A stretch of DNA of 64,000 bases from Paenibacillus sp. PastM-3 (GCF_029893965.1 NZ_JARXXP010000003.1:248001-312000); one strand, 5' to 3'. Positions 50,673 to 60,457 are shown, counted from the first letter of the stretch. Made by a program: numbers and translations. Notes: generated by a model from the letters alone, not told the origin.

Positions 50673-51437
50673 ATGATTGGAAAGGAGTGGAAGATCATCA
50701 GAACCTTAGTGATCAGCGATATTCATGGCTGTTACCGGGAATTTAACGCGCTTTTGCGAAAAGCGGACTATAACCCGGGGCGGGACAAGCTTGCGCTTAT
50801 CGGCGATTATGTGGACCGGGGGCCGAACAGCAAGGCCATAGTGGATCAGGTGATGTCCCTCCATGCGGAATATGGAGCGGTTGTCTTGAAGGGTAACCAC
50901 GACAAAATGGCCTGTGACGCGCTGCTCAGCGACGATGAGGACAAGCTCGACCTGCATTGGCTGAACAACGGCGGGTTTTATACGCTGGCTAGCTACGTAG
51001 GGGCAGATGCGGATTTTGTGCAGTATGACCTGGGCTGGGCGGAGTATATCCGGATCAAGCACTGGATCAGGCAGGTGTACAAGCATCATCTGGATTTTTT
51101 GAGCTCGCTGCCGCTGTATCATGAGACGGAGGACCATCTGTTCGTGCATGCGGGGATCGATCCGGCGCTGGCGGACTGGAGAACGCAGAAGGATTATGAT
51201 TTTATCTGGATCAGGGAGCCGTTCTACAACCATCCGGTAACGAGTACCGGCAAAACCGTTGTGTTCGGCCACACCCCAACCTTCGAATTCCAGCACGATC
51301 CCGGCATCTGGTTCAGCCCGCACGGCGACAAAATCGGCATAGACGGCGGCTGCGCCTACGGCGAACAGCTGAACTGCCTGGAGATTGGTGAGGAAGGGTA
51401 TAAGAGCTACAATGTGCGCCTCGGTGAGAGCAGCTGA
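50673..51437 (+). CDS. Calcineurin-like metallophosphoesterase (PrpE/serine-threonine phosphatase type)
   Basis: 254 residues as given. Metal ligands of the calcineurin-like fold: SDIHG, GDYVDRGPNS, LKGNHD, FVHAGID and FGHTPTFEF, in the order of protein phosphatase/Ap4A hydrolase relatives (PrpE, ApaH). It removes phosphate from phosphoproteins or cleaves dinucleoside polyphosphates. Start: ATG 50673 is weak; AAAGGAG (50681-50687) points to a start near (M)RTLVISDIHG, where the frame has ATC (50694 or 50697). So the true N-terminus may be at ATC, another non-standard start, or at 50673 with the near-leaderless transcript. Confidence 0.82.
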   Translation: MIGKEWKIIRTLVISDIHGCYREFNALLRKADYNPGRDKLALIGDYVDRGPNSKAIVDQVMSLHAEYGAVVLKGNHDKMACDALLSDDEDKLDLHWLNNGGFYTLASYVGADADFVQYDLGWAEYIRIKHWIRQVYKHHLDFLSSLPLYHETEDHLFVHAGIDPALADWRTQKDYDFIWIREPFYNHPVTSTGKTVVFGHTPTFEFQHDPGIWFSPHGDKIGIDGGCAYGEQLNCLEIGEEGYKSYNVRLGESS

Positions 51438-51474
51438 ATAAGTGTAACCCGACTTGCAAAATAAGGAGATGAGC

Positions 51475-51984
51475 ATGGACAATCCGGCGACAGGCAATAT
51501 TACATATTTTAGTGTGTTAAAGATCTGCTACAGGATCTACGGAGTCTATTTATTCGTAACGGGATTTCTTGATATTCTAAGCTATGGGGCCTATTTCCTT
51601 AGTCTTGAAGTTTATCTTCAGCTGCTGGTAATGGCAAAAATAGAAGATTTGGTTACAGCAGTACTTACTTTGTTGAGCGGTATTGTTATAGTGGTGCTGA
51701 GCGGGAAATTAAGCGCAAGGATTGCAGATAAGCAGCAGGAGCTCTCACTGGCAGCGGACCAGCTTCAGCATATCGTTTATTATGCGCTGCATTTCGTGCT
51801 GACTATGGTGCTGGTTCCTTTAACGGTTTATATTTTGGCCGGGATAGCGGTTCTTTTTTATGGAGTAGCTGAAGGATTGGATTGGAGTCAAATCACTATA
51901 ATTGTCATGATGCTTATCTTATGGTGCTTTTTGATTCTGGCAAAGAAAAGCTGCCGCAGGCTTGTACGGTTTTTCATGAAGTAA
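51475..51984 (+). CDS. Four-TM membrane protein, unknown
   Basis: 169 residues from ATG 51475 with AAGGAG 8 bases upstream. Four or five hydrophobic segments (YGVYLFVTGFLDILSYGAYF; VTAVLTLLSGIVIVVLSGKL; ALHFVLTMVLVPLTVYILAG; ITIIVMMLILWCFLILAKKS) with a short cytoplasmic loop of helical character (ADKQQELSLAADQLQHIV). No recognisable family. In a run of small genes with the same direction. Confidence 0.6.
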   Translation: MDNPATGNITYFSVLKICYRIYGVYLFVTGFLDILSYGAYFLSLEVYLQLLVMAKIEDLVTAVLTLLSGIVIVVLSGKLSARIADKQQELSLAADQLQHIVYYALHFVLTMVLVPLTVYILAGIAVLFYGVAEGLDWSQITIIVMMLILWCFLILAKKSCRRLVRFFMK

Positions 51985-52012
51985 GCTTGTAACCTATAAA
52001 CGGAGGTTGTTG

Positions 52013-52249
52013 ATGAAAAAAATACTGTCCCGTATCGGGCTCGGACTGCTGGTTCTGCTCATCGTATCCATCGGGGTCTGCTTTTATATCGGTGCGTTTA
52101 CTTATGCCTTCAGGCTTATGATTCTGCTGCTGTTTGTGTTTGGCGGTATGGGGGCCATTTATAAATTGAAGAATGACGAATATATGTATAACGGATACAC
52201 AGGCAGCCGACGCAGCGACAGGGAGGAGTACGAAGAATATACACGGTAA
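52013..52249 (+). CDS. Small two-TM membrane protein, unknown
   Basis: 78 residues from ATG 52013 (GGAGG upstream). Two hydrophobic segments (RIGLGLLVLLIVSIGVCFYI; FRLMILLLFVFGGMGAIYKL) and an acidic/aromatic tail (YMYNGYTGSRRSDREEYEEY). It is 28 bases after the preceding membrane protein, so probably co-transcribed. Unknown function. Confidence 0.5.
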   Translation: MKKILSRIGLGLLVLLIVSIGVCFYIGAFTYAFRLMILLLFVFGGMGAIYKLKNDEYMYNGYTGSRRSDREEYEEYTR

Positions 52250-52360
52250 CGGACAGTTCATGGCAGACGGAGCAGGGGAAGGGCAAAGGTCTGCCCGGGC
52301 CACAGCGTACATAGAATGGTAGAAGTCATCATCTACTCTACTGCAGCAGGAGGCTTGCGT

Positions 52361-52672
52361 ATGGATGAGAAGCTTCAGGCTCTTATGCTGTCCGTCGATG
52401 TTCTTGTAATCGATATTATGGAACCGCTGCGCCGCAAAATGATCAATGAGTCGGCTTTTGCCAGGCTGTATACTGTGCTTGAGGAAGTAGAGATCGTGAT
52501 CAGGCAGGAGCAGCAGATTGACCGGCAGCTGGCTGCTCAGCTGTTTCTGGTCTATTCGCAGCTGGTAACCCAGTCCAATTATGTGTATGATAAAAGCCCC
52601 TTTGTCCCGCATATCGGCAAACTGCAGGGGATGATCCGCAAAATATTCAGCGGTGCTCTGCAAAATGTATAA
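52361..52672 (+). CDS. Small helical cytoplasmic protein, unknown
   Basis: 103 residues from ATG 52361, GGAGG 7 bases upstream. Largely helical (DEKLQALMLSVDVLVIDIME; LYTVLEEVEIVIRQEQQIDR) with a conserved-looking end (SPFVPHIGKLQGMIRKIFSG). No motif. Ends just before a terminator and the iron-uptake operon. Confidence 0.5.
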   Translation: MDEKLQALMLSVDVLVIDIMEPLRRKMINESAFARLYTVLEEVEIVIRQEQQIDRQLAAQLFLVYSQLVTQSNYVYDKSPFVPHIGKLQGMIRKIFSGALQNV

Positions 52673-52689
52673 GGTCCGCGCTTTACAGT

Positions 52690-52732
52690 GCCCCGTTATT
52701 CTCTGCTGCGTCAGAGAACAAACGGGGCTTTT
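52690..52732 (+). terminator. Rho-independent terminator
   Basis: GCCCCGTT and CTCTG pair with CAGAG and AACGGGGC, then TTTT. Separates the small-gene run from the Fur-controlled permease operon. Confidence 0.75.
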
Positions 52733-52800
52733 CCGCATGCTGAGCGGCAGAAAAAAACGCTGGCAATAGATTTTTTTTGGAAGACATTTGGATTTGTCCA

Positions 52801-52852
52801 TTGCCAAACCATGGTAATCTATCTTACAATACTATAATGATAATGAGAATCA
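52801..52852 (+). promoter_or_regulatory. Promoter with Fur box before siderophore permeases
   Basis: TTGCCA (52801-52806), 18 bases, TACAAT (52825-52830), followed by TGATAATGAGAATCA (52838-52852), which agrees with the 7-1-7 Fur box TGATAATNATTATCA at 12 of 14 positions. Placed at the start of transcription, the box explains iron repression. Confidence 0.75.
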
Positions 52853-52878
52853 ATTTCAAGAGAATGGGTGAGAGATTC

Positions 52879-53937
52879 ATGAATCAACAGGCAGCTGCCG
52901 GCAAAGGGCAGACCCGGACTGCGGATCCTGTGAAGTTTCGTTCACGCCCGTGGGCGGCAACGCTGATTTTGATATGCGGTCTGATTGCCCTGGTATTCGG
53001 CATTGCAGTTTCAGTGTCGTTTGGAGCGGCGGATATCAGGCTGTCCGTGGTATGGGCCGCTGTATTTCATTTTAATCCAGATCTGACGGATCATCAGATT
53101 ATCCGCGAGCTGCGGATGCCCCGGGTGCTCGGCGCCGCGATGGTCGGTGCAAGCTTTGCCGTTGCGGGCGCTATCATGCAGGGGATGACCCGCAATCCGC
53201 TTGCGGACTCGGGGCTTATGGGAATTAACTCCGGTGCCGGGTTCGCGCTGGCGGTATGTTTTGCCTTTTTCCCGCAGCTTCCGTTTATGTATCTGATCCT
53301 GTATTCCTTTATTGGCGCAGGAATGGGGGCGGGAATTGTCTACGGGATTGGCTCCCTGTCCCGGGGCGGACTGACTCCGGCCAGGCTGGTGCTGGCCGGT
53401 GCGGCCTTCAGTGCGCTGCTCTCGGCGCTCAGTGAAGGGATCGCGTTATATTTTAACATCGGACAAGACCTGGCCTTCTGGTATGCAGGCGGGGTGGCGG
53501 GAACCAAATGGTTTCAGCTCAAGATCATGTTCCCGTGGATCAGCGGAGCGGTTATCGGAGCAATCGTCCTGTCCAGATCCATCTCCATGCTCAGTCTCGG
53601 TGAAGATGTCGCCAGAGGGCTTGGACAGCGTACAGGGCTGGTCAAGCTGGCAGGGGCATTAATCGTGCTGATTCTGGCCGGAGCTTCAGTATCAGTGGTC
53701 GGGGCGGTAGGCTTTATTGGCTTGATTATCCCCCATCTGACGCGTTATCTGGTCGGTGTGGATTACAAATGGATTATTCCCTGCTCGGCAGTGCTCGGTA
53801 GTCTGCTGGCGATCTTCGCCGATCTGACGGCAAGAATGATTATTCCCAAGCATGAGACCCCATTCGGTGCCATAATCGCCCTGATCGGCGTACCTTTCTT
53901 CCTGTATCTGGCCCGTAAGGAAAGAAGGGAGCTGTAG
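52879..53937 (+). CDS. Iron-siderophore ABC permease (FecCD/BtuC type)
   Basis: 352 residues from ATG 52879 (an open frame extends upstream over the Fur box, so the start is here). About nine or ten membrane segments, with RELRMPRVLGAAMVGASFAV, AGAIMQGMTRNPLADSGLMG and VGAVGFIGLIIPHLTRYLVG, the conserved FecCD coupling and core blocks. With the next gene it makes the heterodimeric channel of a ferric-siderophore importer; the receptor at 60458-61531 is probably its partner. The cytosolic ATPase is not in this window. Confidence 0.9.
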   Translation: MNQQAAAGKGQTRTADPVKFRSRPWAATLILICGLIALVFGIAVSVSFGAADIRLSVVWAAVFHFNPDLTDHQIIRELRMPRVLGAAMVGASFAVAGAIMQGMTRNPLADSGLMGINSGAGFALAVCFAFFPQLPFMYLILYSFIGAGMGAGIVYGIGSLSRGGLTPARLVLAGAAFSALLSALSEGIALYFNIGQDLAFWYAGGVAGTKWFQLKIMFPWISGAVIGAIVLSRSISMLSLGEDVARGLGQRTGLVKLAGALIVLILAGASVSVVGAVGFIGLIIPHLTRYLVGVDYKWIIPCSAVLGSLLAIFADLTARMIIPKHETPFGAIIALIGVPFFLYLARKERREL

Positions 53938-53939
53938 TC

Positions 53940-54974
53940 ATGCAGAGAACAACCGTACCGTCCTACGAATCGGCAAGACGCAGACGCGAGCTGAGAATTC
54001 TGGCAGCAATAGCTGTACTTATTATTATTGCTTTTATTATTAGTGTGAATACGGGATACATACGATTAACACCTCTGGAGCTGTTAAATACGATGCTGGG
54101 CAAGGGAACGGACAAGCAGCAGCTGATTCTGTTTGATTTCCGGCTGCCGCGCATTGTCATCTCTCTGCTGATCGGAGCCGGGCTGGCTGTTTCCGGAGCA
54201 GTTATGCAGGGCGTCTTCCGCAACGACCTGGCTGATCCCGGTATTCTCGGCATCAATGCCGGGGCCGGGCTGATGGTTATGCTGATGATTTCCTTCTATC
54301 CGACAACCAATGCAGCTCCGGTTTATTTTCTCCCGGTCATTGCGTTTGCCGGAGCCGGCCTGACTGCCGCCCTGATCTATGCGCTGGCCTACAAGCGGCA
54401 TGAGGGCATCAAGCCGATCCGCCTGCTGCTGACCGGTGTCGCCGTTGCCGCCGGGATCAGCGCCGCGATGATTGTACTCACGCTGCGCCTTGATCCTGAC
54501 AAATATCAGTTTGTCGCGACCTGGCTGGCGGGCAGCATCTGGGGAACCAGCTGGAAGTTTGTATTATCACTGCTGCCCTGGATTGTCATCCTGGTACCTT
54601 ACGTCATCTACAAGGCGCGGGTAATGAATGTGCTCAACCTGGGAGAGCAGACAGCGGTCGGCCTGGGAGCTAACGTCAATAAAGAGCAGTTCAAGCTGCT
54701 GGCTGCAGCCGTCGGCCTGGCTGCTGCCAGCGTTGCCGTCAGCGGCGGGATCGGCTTCGTCGGCCTCGTCGGGCCGCATCTGGCGCGGCGGCTGGTTGGG
54801 CCGAGGCATCAGCTGATGCTGCCGGCCTCAGCTTTGCTGGGCGCTCTGCTGGTGATTACGGCCGATACGATCGGCCGCTGGATCCTGCAGCCGTCGGAGA
54901 TTCCGACTGGCATCGTAGTCGCCGTCATCGGCGCACCTTATTTTTTGTATCTGCTGGCACGTACGAAGTCATAG
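53940..54974 (+). CDS. Iron-siderophore ABC permease (FecCD/BtuC type)
   Basis: 344 residues, starting 2 bases after the previous stop, with AAGGGAG upstream. [50 protein letters not shown] and [20 protein letters not shown] mark the BtuC/FecD family. It pairs with the preceding permease. Together they recall FeuBC/YfiZ-YfhA-type transporters, but the siderophore cannot be told. Confidence 0.92.
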   Translation: MQRTTVPSYESARRRRELRILAAIAVLIIIAFIISVNTGYIRLTPLELLNTMLGKGTDKQQLILFDFRLPRIVISLLIGAGLAVSGAVMQGVFRNDLADPGILGINAGAGLMVMLMISFYPTTNAAPVYFLPVIAFAGAGLTAALIYALAYKRHEGIKPIRLLLTGVAVAAGISAAMIVLTLRLDPDKYQFVATWLAGSIWGTSWKFVLSLLPWIVILVPYVIYKARVMNVLNLGEQTAVGLGANVNKEQFKLLAAAVGLAAASVAVSGGIGFVGLVGPHLARRLVGPRHQLMLPASALLGALLVITADTIGRWILQPSEIPTGIVVAVIGAPYFLYLLARTKS

Positions 54975-55008
54975 GCTGCTCGGCTATCATTCAACCGGAG
55001 GGGATAAC

Positions 55009-56052
55009 ATGATTGATCAGGATCTGGAATTATACGACGTGACAATAATCGGCGGGGGACCTGCCGGGATGTATACGGCTTTTTATAGCGGGATGAGAGA
55101 TCTCAAGACGAAGCTGATCGAAGCCAAAGAAGAGCTTGGCGGACGAATGCGGATCTATCCCGAGAAAATGATCTGGGATGTGGGCGGTGTGACACCGACC
55201 CTCTGCGGTGATCTGATCAAGCGGCTGGAGGAGCAGGCCCGCACGTTCGAACCGACTATTGTGCTCGGGCAGCAGATCATCAAGCAGGTGCGCCAGGAGG
55301 ATGGTACGTTTATACTGACCTCGGCTACAGGCGAGCAGCACTGGACACGGACAGTCATTCTGGCCATCGGTTACGGGATTCTGCAGATGGCCAAGCTGGA
55401 GATTGAGGGAGCCGACCGTTACGAGGTAACCAACCTTCATTATACCGTGCAGGAGCTGGAGCCGTTCCGCGGCAAGCATGTGCTGATCTCCGGGGGCGGT
55501 GACTCGGCGGTAGACTGGGCGAATGAGCTGGAGAGCATCGCAGCCAGCGTTACAATTGTTCATAGAAGAGACCAGTTTGGCGGACATGAGAAGAACATTT
55601 CCCGCATGAAGGCATCGTCGGTCAAGGTACGCACACCGTATACAGTGAGCCAGCTGCACAGCAGCAACGGCGAAAAGATCGACCAGGTAACGATTGCTCA
55701 TGTCGACTCCGGCGAGAGCGAGCAGTTCACTGTAGATGCGGTCATTGTGAATCATGGGCTAAAATCGGATTTCGGCCCGCTGAGCGACTGGGGGCTGGAG
55801 ATGGGGGAATGGTGGGCCAAGGTCAGTCCCAAGCTTGAGACGAATCTGCCCGGTATTTTTGCCGCCGGAGATTTCGTTGATTATGACAGTAAAGTCCGCC
55901 TGATCGCCGGGACATTTACCGATGCGGTGCTGGCGCTGAACAGCGCCAAGCTGTTTATGGACCCGGATGCTCCCAAATACGCCTATGTGTCTTCCCATAA
56001 TGACCGGTTCAAAGAGAAAAATAAAGCGTTGGGCGTAATTGACGACCACTAG
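55009..56052 (+). CDS. Ferredoxin/flavodoxin-NADP reductase (YcgT/YumC-like)
   Basis: 347 residues; FAD site [20 protein letters not shown] (12-31), [18 protein letters not shown] site [15 protein letters not shown] (about 163-177) and FAD-closing [10 protein letters not shown]. This is the thioredoxin-reductase-like type of ferredoxin-NADP reductase, without the CxxC disulfide of thioredoxin reductase. Third gene of the Fur-boxed operon, so probably reduces the imported ferric siderophore or feeds electrons to the 2Fe-2S protein at 61942. GGAGG upstream of ATG 55009. Confidence 0.88.
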   Translation: MIDQDLELYDVTIIGGGPAGMYTAFYSGMRDLKTKLIEAKEELGGRMRIYPEKMIWDVGGVTPTLCGDLIKRLEEQARTFEPTIVLGQQIIKQVRQEDGTFILTSATGEQHWTRTVILAIGYGILQMAKLEIEGADRYEVTNLHYTVQELEPFRGKHVLISGGGDSAVDWANELESIAASVTIVHRRDQFGGHEKNISRMKASSVKVRTPYTVSQLHSSNGEKIDQVTIAHVDSGESEQFTVDAVIVNHGLKSDFGPLSDWGLEMGEWWAKVSPKLETNLPGIFAAGDFVDYDSKVRLIAGTFTDAVLALNSAKLFMDPDAPKYAYVSSHNDRFKEKNKALGVIDDH

Positions 56053-56081
56053 CAGACAATAACAGAATAGAAACCATCCTG

Positions 56082-56122
56082 GCTGTCAGCCTGCAGGTAT
56101 TCTGCGGGCAGGCAGCTTTTTT
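56082..56122 (+). terminator. Rho-independent terminator
   Basis: GCTGTCAGCCTGC pairs with GCGGGCAGGCAGC (one or two mismatches), then six T. Thirty bases after the reductase gene. Confidence 0.75.
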
Positions 56123-56214
56123 GATGTTTTCGGGGTCTCCATACCCTCCCGCTCATTCCATAAGCTGCATAAAAAGAGTCTACCAGGCGAATAGTAAGCA
56201 GGGAGGTGCTGAGC

Positions 56215-57774
56215 ATGCCTAAACAACAAACACAATCCAGTCCGGGAGAGATCAAAAGCAGCGGAGAGGAGAGTCCGCCCCTCTTCACGCATCTTGAGGA
56301 CACTCTCAAGCAAATCCATGAAAGGCTCGGCAACAGCCCGGATTTGAATGTACGTAAGTATGAGACTCTCAATCATGACAATCATGTTGCCGTTTTGTAT
56401 ATAAATGGGCTTGTAGATAAAGAGCTTGTAGACGAGTATGTCACTCATGCCCTGTCGTTTGAAGAAATTAAGGAGAAGGCTCCTTCTGCCTGGGACCTCT
56501 TTATCTTTGCCAAGGAAAAAGCGCTGAGCATCGGTAAAGAAAAGGTGGTAGAAGACCAGAACAGCTTGCTGGAAGCCTTGATGTCCGGAGATACCATCAT
56601 TCTTTTTGACAAGGTGGATAAGGGCATCAGCGTGACCACAAGCGGCGGTGAAGGCCGGTCCGTTACTGAAGCATCGACCCAGGTCAATATCCGCGGGCCC
56701 AAAGAGAGCTTCACCGAGTCGCTGGGGACGAATATAGCGCTGGTGCGTAAACGGATTAAAAACCCGAATCTCTGGATTGAGACGCTGACGATGGGATCGG
56801 TAACCAAAACGGATGTATCCATTGCCCATATTCATGGCCTGGCCAAGGAAGAGACGCTGCAGCAGATCCGCGCAAAGCTGGCAGACATCCATGTCGATTC
56901 CATCCTGGAATCCGGATATATTGAACAGCTGATAGAAGAGAATAATTACTCGCCGTTCCCTACGCTGTACAATACCGAACGCCCGGATAGTGTAGCCGGA
57001 AATCTGCTGGAGGGGAGAATTGCCATTTTTGTGGACGGCACTCCGTTTGTGCTGATTCTTCCAGCTACTTTTTTTATGTTCTTTCATACTGTCGAGGACT
57101 ATTACCAGCGCTATGATATTACTTCAGTCATCCGGGTGCTCCGCTTTGTATGCCTGCTGGTGTCACTGTTCGGTCCGGCGATTTTTGTTGCCGCGCTTAA
57201 TTTTCATCAGGAGATGATCCCGACGCCGCTTCTGATTAATTTTGCCTCGCAGCGTGAAGGGGTGCCGTTCCCGGTTGTTGTTGAGGTACTGCTGCTGGAG
57301 GTCACTTTTGAAATCATCCGTGAAGCCGGTATCCGGATGCCTTCGCAGATCGGCCAGACCGTCTCGATTATCGGCGGTCTTGTCCTGGGACAGGCGGCTG
57401 TCCAGGCGGGGATCGTCTCTCCGGCGATGGTCATTGTTGTCTCCCTTACGGGAATTTCCAGCTTTGCGACTCCTGCCTTCAATATGGCCCTGTCCATCCG
57501 CATTCTCCGCTTTGTTATTACCTTTGTGGCAGCCTATATAGGGCTGTACGGAATTGCCATTGTCGGGCTTATACTGGTTGCCCATCTATGCAGCCTCCGT
57601 TCCATGGGTGTGCCCTATATGTCGCCGCTTGCTCCCTTTGCGCCGGGGGACCAGAAGGATATTTTCCTGCGGACACCGCTGCATTTCATGAAGACCCGCC
57701 GCCGTCTTCTGAAAAATGATGAAGCGCCGGGAGCCGCCGTTCAGACCAGCCAGGGCAGCCGACATGAAAAGTAG
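56215..57774 (+). CDS. Spore germinant receptor subunit A
   Basis: 519 residues from ATG 56215 (GGGAGG upstream). A long hydrophilic N-terminal domain (1-270) with AVLYINGLVDKELVDEYV, SVTEASTQVNIRGPKESFTE and LIEENNYSPFPTLYNTERPD, then five or six membrane segments and a C-terminal tail with SPLAPFAPGDQKDIFLRTP. These are hallmark GerAA/GerKA blocks. With the B and C subunits it forms a receptor in the inner spore membrane that opens in response to nutrients. Overlaps the C-subunit gene by 11 bases. Confidence 0.93.
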   Translation: MPKQQTQSSPGEIKSSGEESPPLFTHLEDTLKQIHERLGNSPDLNVRKYETLNHDNHVAVLYINGLVDKELVDEYVTHALSFEEIKEKAPSAWDLFIFAKEKALSIGKEKVVEDQNSLLEALMSGDTIILFDKVDKGISVTTSGGEGRSVTEASTQVNIRGPKESFTESLGTNIALVRKRIKNPNLWIETLTMGSVTKTDVSIAHIHGLAKEETLQQIRAKLADIHVDSILESGYIEQLIEENNYSPFPTLYNTERPDSVAGNLLEGRIAIFVDGTPFVLILPATFFMFFHTVEDYYQRYDITSVIRVLRFVCLLVSLFGPAIFVAALNFHQEMIPTPLLINFASQREGVPFPVVVEVLLLEVTFEIIREAGIRMPSQIGQTVSIIGGLVLGQAAVQAGIVSPAMVIVVSLTGISSFATPAFNMALSIRILRFVITFVAAYIGLYGIAIVGLILVAHLCSLRSMGVPYMSPLAPFAPGDQKDIFLRTPLHFMKTRRRLLKNDEAPGAAVQTSQGSRHEK

Positions 57775-58969
57775 GCTGGCATTGCTGCTTGCGGTCTGTA
57801 TCAGCTGCTCCCTGGTGCTGAGCGGCTGCTGGAACAGCCGGGAGCTGAATGAGCTGGCCATCGTCAGCGGAATCGGCATTGACAGCCTGGACGGCAAGCC
57901 GGGATACCGGGTGACCTTCCAGATTATTAACCCGTCTTCATCTTCACAGACAATGGGCTCCACCAGCAATCAGCCGCCGATCGTCATTGTTACGGCAACC
58001 GACCGCACGATCTTTGGAGCCCTCCGCAAAGCGTCAAGACGGGCCACCCGCCAGCTGTTTTTTGCCCATACCCAGCTGGTGATCATCGGGGAGTCATTGG
58101 CCAGGAAAGGAGTAACCAGTATCTTTGATATTTTCGAACGGTCGCATGAGCTGCGGCTGAATTCAGCGGTGCTGGTCGCCAAGGGTTCGGATGCGGCTTC
58201 CGTTCTTAAACTGCTGACAACGCTTGAAACATCGCCATCCATGGGTCTGCTGAAGAAGATGCAGAATACGTCCCAGGTATGGGGCGAGAACCGCAGGGTT
58301 ACTGTGTTTGAAGTGATTAACGGGATAACCGGGGCAAGCGATTTTACCGTCAACGGGGTACAAATTGTCGGAAATGCGGCAGAAGGGGAGAAGAAGAGCA
58401 GCCTGGAGCAGTCTGACCCTATGGTTGGATCGATTATGAGCGGATTAGGCGTTTTTAAGGAAGGGAAACTGATTGGCTGGCTGAACGGAATGGAATCCAG
58501 AGGTACTCAGTGGATGCTTGATAAGCTAAATGAGACCAATGTCAATGTGGACTCTCCGGATACGGAGGAGGATATTGCCGTTAACATTTTTTACTCCAAG
58601 ACAAGGGTGAAGGTGGAACTGCAAGACGGCAAGCCGGTGTTCCATGTTCATATAACGGAAGAAGGCATTATTAATGAGACTGGGGGTTTCGTCGACTTAA
58701 GCAAGGATGAGGTACTGAGGGCACTTGAAGAAAGCATTGAAGAGAAGACAGCGGCTGAAGTCAGGCAGGCGTTTGAGACTGCACAGAAAATGAAGACGGA
58801 TATTTTTAATCTGGGCAACGAATTGAAGCGTATCCATCCTGATCAATGGGAAAAGGTGAAGCAGGACTGGAGTTCTGCTTTTGCCGAAGGGGAGCTTGAT
58901 CTCCGGGCGGAAGCCTTCATCCGCAGTACAGGAATGCGGCTAAAGCCGTATATTCCAGCCAAAAAATAA
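57764..58969 (+). CDS. Spore germinant receptor subunit C (lipoprotein)
   Basis: 401 residues from ATG 57764. The signal peptide ends with lipobox LVLSGC (Cys about 21), then WNSRELNELAIVSGIGIDSL, the GerC hallmark. FAHTQLVIIGESLARKGVTS and TVFEVINGITGASDFTVNGV belong to the Ger(x)C domains. It is the extracellular lipoprotein of the receptor. Gene order A-C-B is used here, unlike A-B-C in classic gerA operons. Confidence 0.92.
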   Translation: MKSRLALLLAVCISCSLVLSGCWNSRELNELAIVSGIGIDSLDGKPGYRVTFQIINPSSSSQTMGSTSNQPPIVIVTATDRTIFGALRKASRRATRQLFFAHTQLVIIGESLARKGVTSIFDIFERSHELRLNSAVLVAKGSDAASVLKLLTTLETSPSMGLLKKMQNTSQVWGENRRVTVFEVINGITGASDFTVNGVQIVGNAAEGEKKSSLEQSDPMVGSIMSGLGVFKEGKLIGWLNGMESRGTQWMLDKLNETNVNVDSPDTEEDIAVNIFYSKTRVKVELQDGKPVFHVHITEEGIINETGGFVDLSKDEVLRALEESIEEKTAAEVRQAFETAQKMKTDIFNLGNELKRIHPDQWEKVKQDWSSAFAEGELDLRAEAFIRSTGMRLKPYIPAKK

Positions 58970-58998
58970 ACGTCGGTTAAGGAACGGGGGTCCATTTT

Positions 58999-60096
58999 AT
59001 GCGAAAGGAAGTCATTGGTCCGTTTCAATTGTTTGCCATGATCGTTCTGTTTGAACTGGGAACAGCGGTTGTTGTCCCCATCGGCCTGGAGAGCGGTCAT
59101 TCGGTATGGATCTCCATCCTGGTGGCGCTTCCTGGCGGTATTCTGCTGTTTATGCTCTATGCTTACCTGTACCGCCAGTTCCCGGATCTCGTAATCAGCG
59201 GGTATACCCGGAAAATTCTCGGGAAATGGATCGGCTGGCCGCTCAGCCTGCTGTATCTGCCGGTACTGACTTACAACGGAGGCAGAAACTTGCGGGAGGC
59301 GGGCGATCTGCTGATCTCCTCTTCGTATGACCGGACACCGATTTTTATCATCAACTCCATTATGATCATTGCTGTAATGTACATCCTGTATCAGGGCATT
59401 GAGGTCTTTTCAAGAACCTCGGAAATTTACTTCTGGCTGATTGTAATTATGGGAATGATTTCGAACTTCGTTGTGATCATTGCCGGTCTGGTCCAGTTTA
59501 AAAACCTGTTTCCTGTACATCCGGGCGAATGGGTTGAGGTGTACAAGTCGGCGTATCCGAATATCTGGATTTTTCCTTATGGGGAGCTGGTGTGCTTTAC
59601 TGCTGTTCTGCCCCATTTCAAAGCAAGGAATAAAGTCGGCAGAACCGGTGCGGGTGCCATTACCCTGAGTGCCCTGCTGCTCAGCATTACACATGCGATT
59701 GAAATGTCGGTGCTGGGCCCGGATATATACAGCCGCACTACCTTTCCGATGTTCACGACGATTTCACTGGTCAATGTAGCCAATTTTTTGCAGAGGCTCG
59801 ATGCGCTTGTAATCCTGACGCTGATCATCGGGGTCTTTTTCAAAATGTCCATCTACTGCTATGCGGCGGTATCAATCACGGCGGATTTGTTTCATGTCAA
59901 GGAGCCCCGGAAGCTGGTTATTCCTGTAGGCTCGGTGGTGCTCTTCAGCTCATTTGTCAGCGCGGAGAATTACCCTGTCCATATGAATGACGGAAAGGTA
60001 TTTCTGGAGAATATCCTGCCCTTCCTGTGCGCAGTCATTCCCATTCTGCTGTTCGTTGTGCACCGGGTCCGGCGCAGGTTCGGCTGGTACCGGTAG
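58999..60096 (+). CDS. Spore germinant receptor subunit B (permease)
   Basis: 365 residues, ATG 58999, ten membrane segments of the APC-superfamily GerAB type (QLFAMIVLFELGTAVVVPIG; YTRKILGKWIGWPLSLLYLP; VLTYNGGRNLREAGDLLISS). GerAB binds the germinant amino acid. 29 bases after the C-subunit gene; ends 2 bases before the convergent small gene. Confidence 0.93.
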   Translation: MRKEVIGPFQLFAMIVLFELGTAVVVPIGLESGHSVWISILVALPGGILLFMLYAYLYRQFPDLVISGYTRKILGKWIGWPLSLLYLPVLTYNGGRNLREAGDLLISSSYDRTPIFIINSIMIIAVMYILYQGIEVFSRTSEIYFWLIVIMGMISNFVVIIAGLVQFKNLFPVHPGEWVEVYKSAYPNIWIFPYGELVCFTAVLPHFKARNKVGRTGAGAITLSALLLSITHAIEMSVLGPDIYSRTTFPMFTTISLVNVANFLQRLDALVILTLIIGVFFKMSIYCYAAVSITADLFHVKEPRKLVIPVGSVVLFSSFVSAENYPVHMNDGKVFLENILPFLCAVIPILLFVVHRVRRRFGWYR

Positions 60097-60098
60097 GG

Positions 60099-60326
60099 TT
60101 ATTTACGGCGTGACTTGCGGGGTTTGAACAGATCTGCAGCCGCAAAAAAGACGGGTAGGCCAGCGAACCCAATCATACAGCAGGCTTCCTGAAAGGTCGT
60201 CGTGGCAAATGCGGAAGTAACTGATTGCAGCGACCTGTGGAAGCTGGTCCCTCCGATGACATCCACGCTAACAATCATTCCCAGTGTCAGCAGGGCAAGC
60301 ACCATATAGACTCCAATGATTTTCAT
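60099..60326 (-). CDS. Small two-TM membrane protein near the ger operon
   Basis: 75 residues from ATG 60326 with AGGAGG upstream. Hydrophobic segment MKIIGVYMVLALLTLGMIVS and a second FQEACCMIGFAGLPVFFAA, basic tail FKPRKSRRK. A similarly small protein beside ger genes (GerD, or GerXD-type) exists in some species, but the sequence shows no such motif. Unknown. Confidence 0.5.
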   Translation of the reverse strand: MKIIGVYMVLALLTLGMIVSVDVIGGTSFHRSLQSVTSAFATTTFQEACCMIGFAGLPVFFAAADLFKPRKSRRK

Positions 60327-60413
60327 ACCTTTGATCCTCCTGTTTCCTGCGATTCAAGGTTTCCGCCGGGGCGGAAACTAAAGGTATTATCCCCGTTTCC
60401 TGTATAAGGTAGT

Positions 60414-60449
60414 CAAAAAAAGGCCGGCGGGCAAGAAGACCCGTCAGCC
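60414..60449 (-). terminator. Terminator of the siderophore receptor gene
   Basis: On the minus strand GGCTGACGGG (60449-60440) pairs with CCCGCCGGCC (60431-60422) and is followed by TTTTTTT (60421-60414). Confidence 0.8.
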
Positions 60450-60457
60450 ATACTGAA

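Noticed and set aside
56166..56196. Sigma-G-like promoter (TGCATA-N18-AATAGTA) before the germination operon
   Set aside because: The transcript would start on top of the ribosome site, leaving an implausibly short leader.
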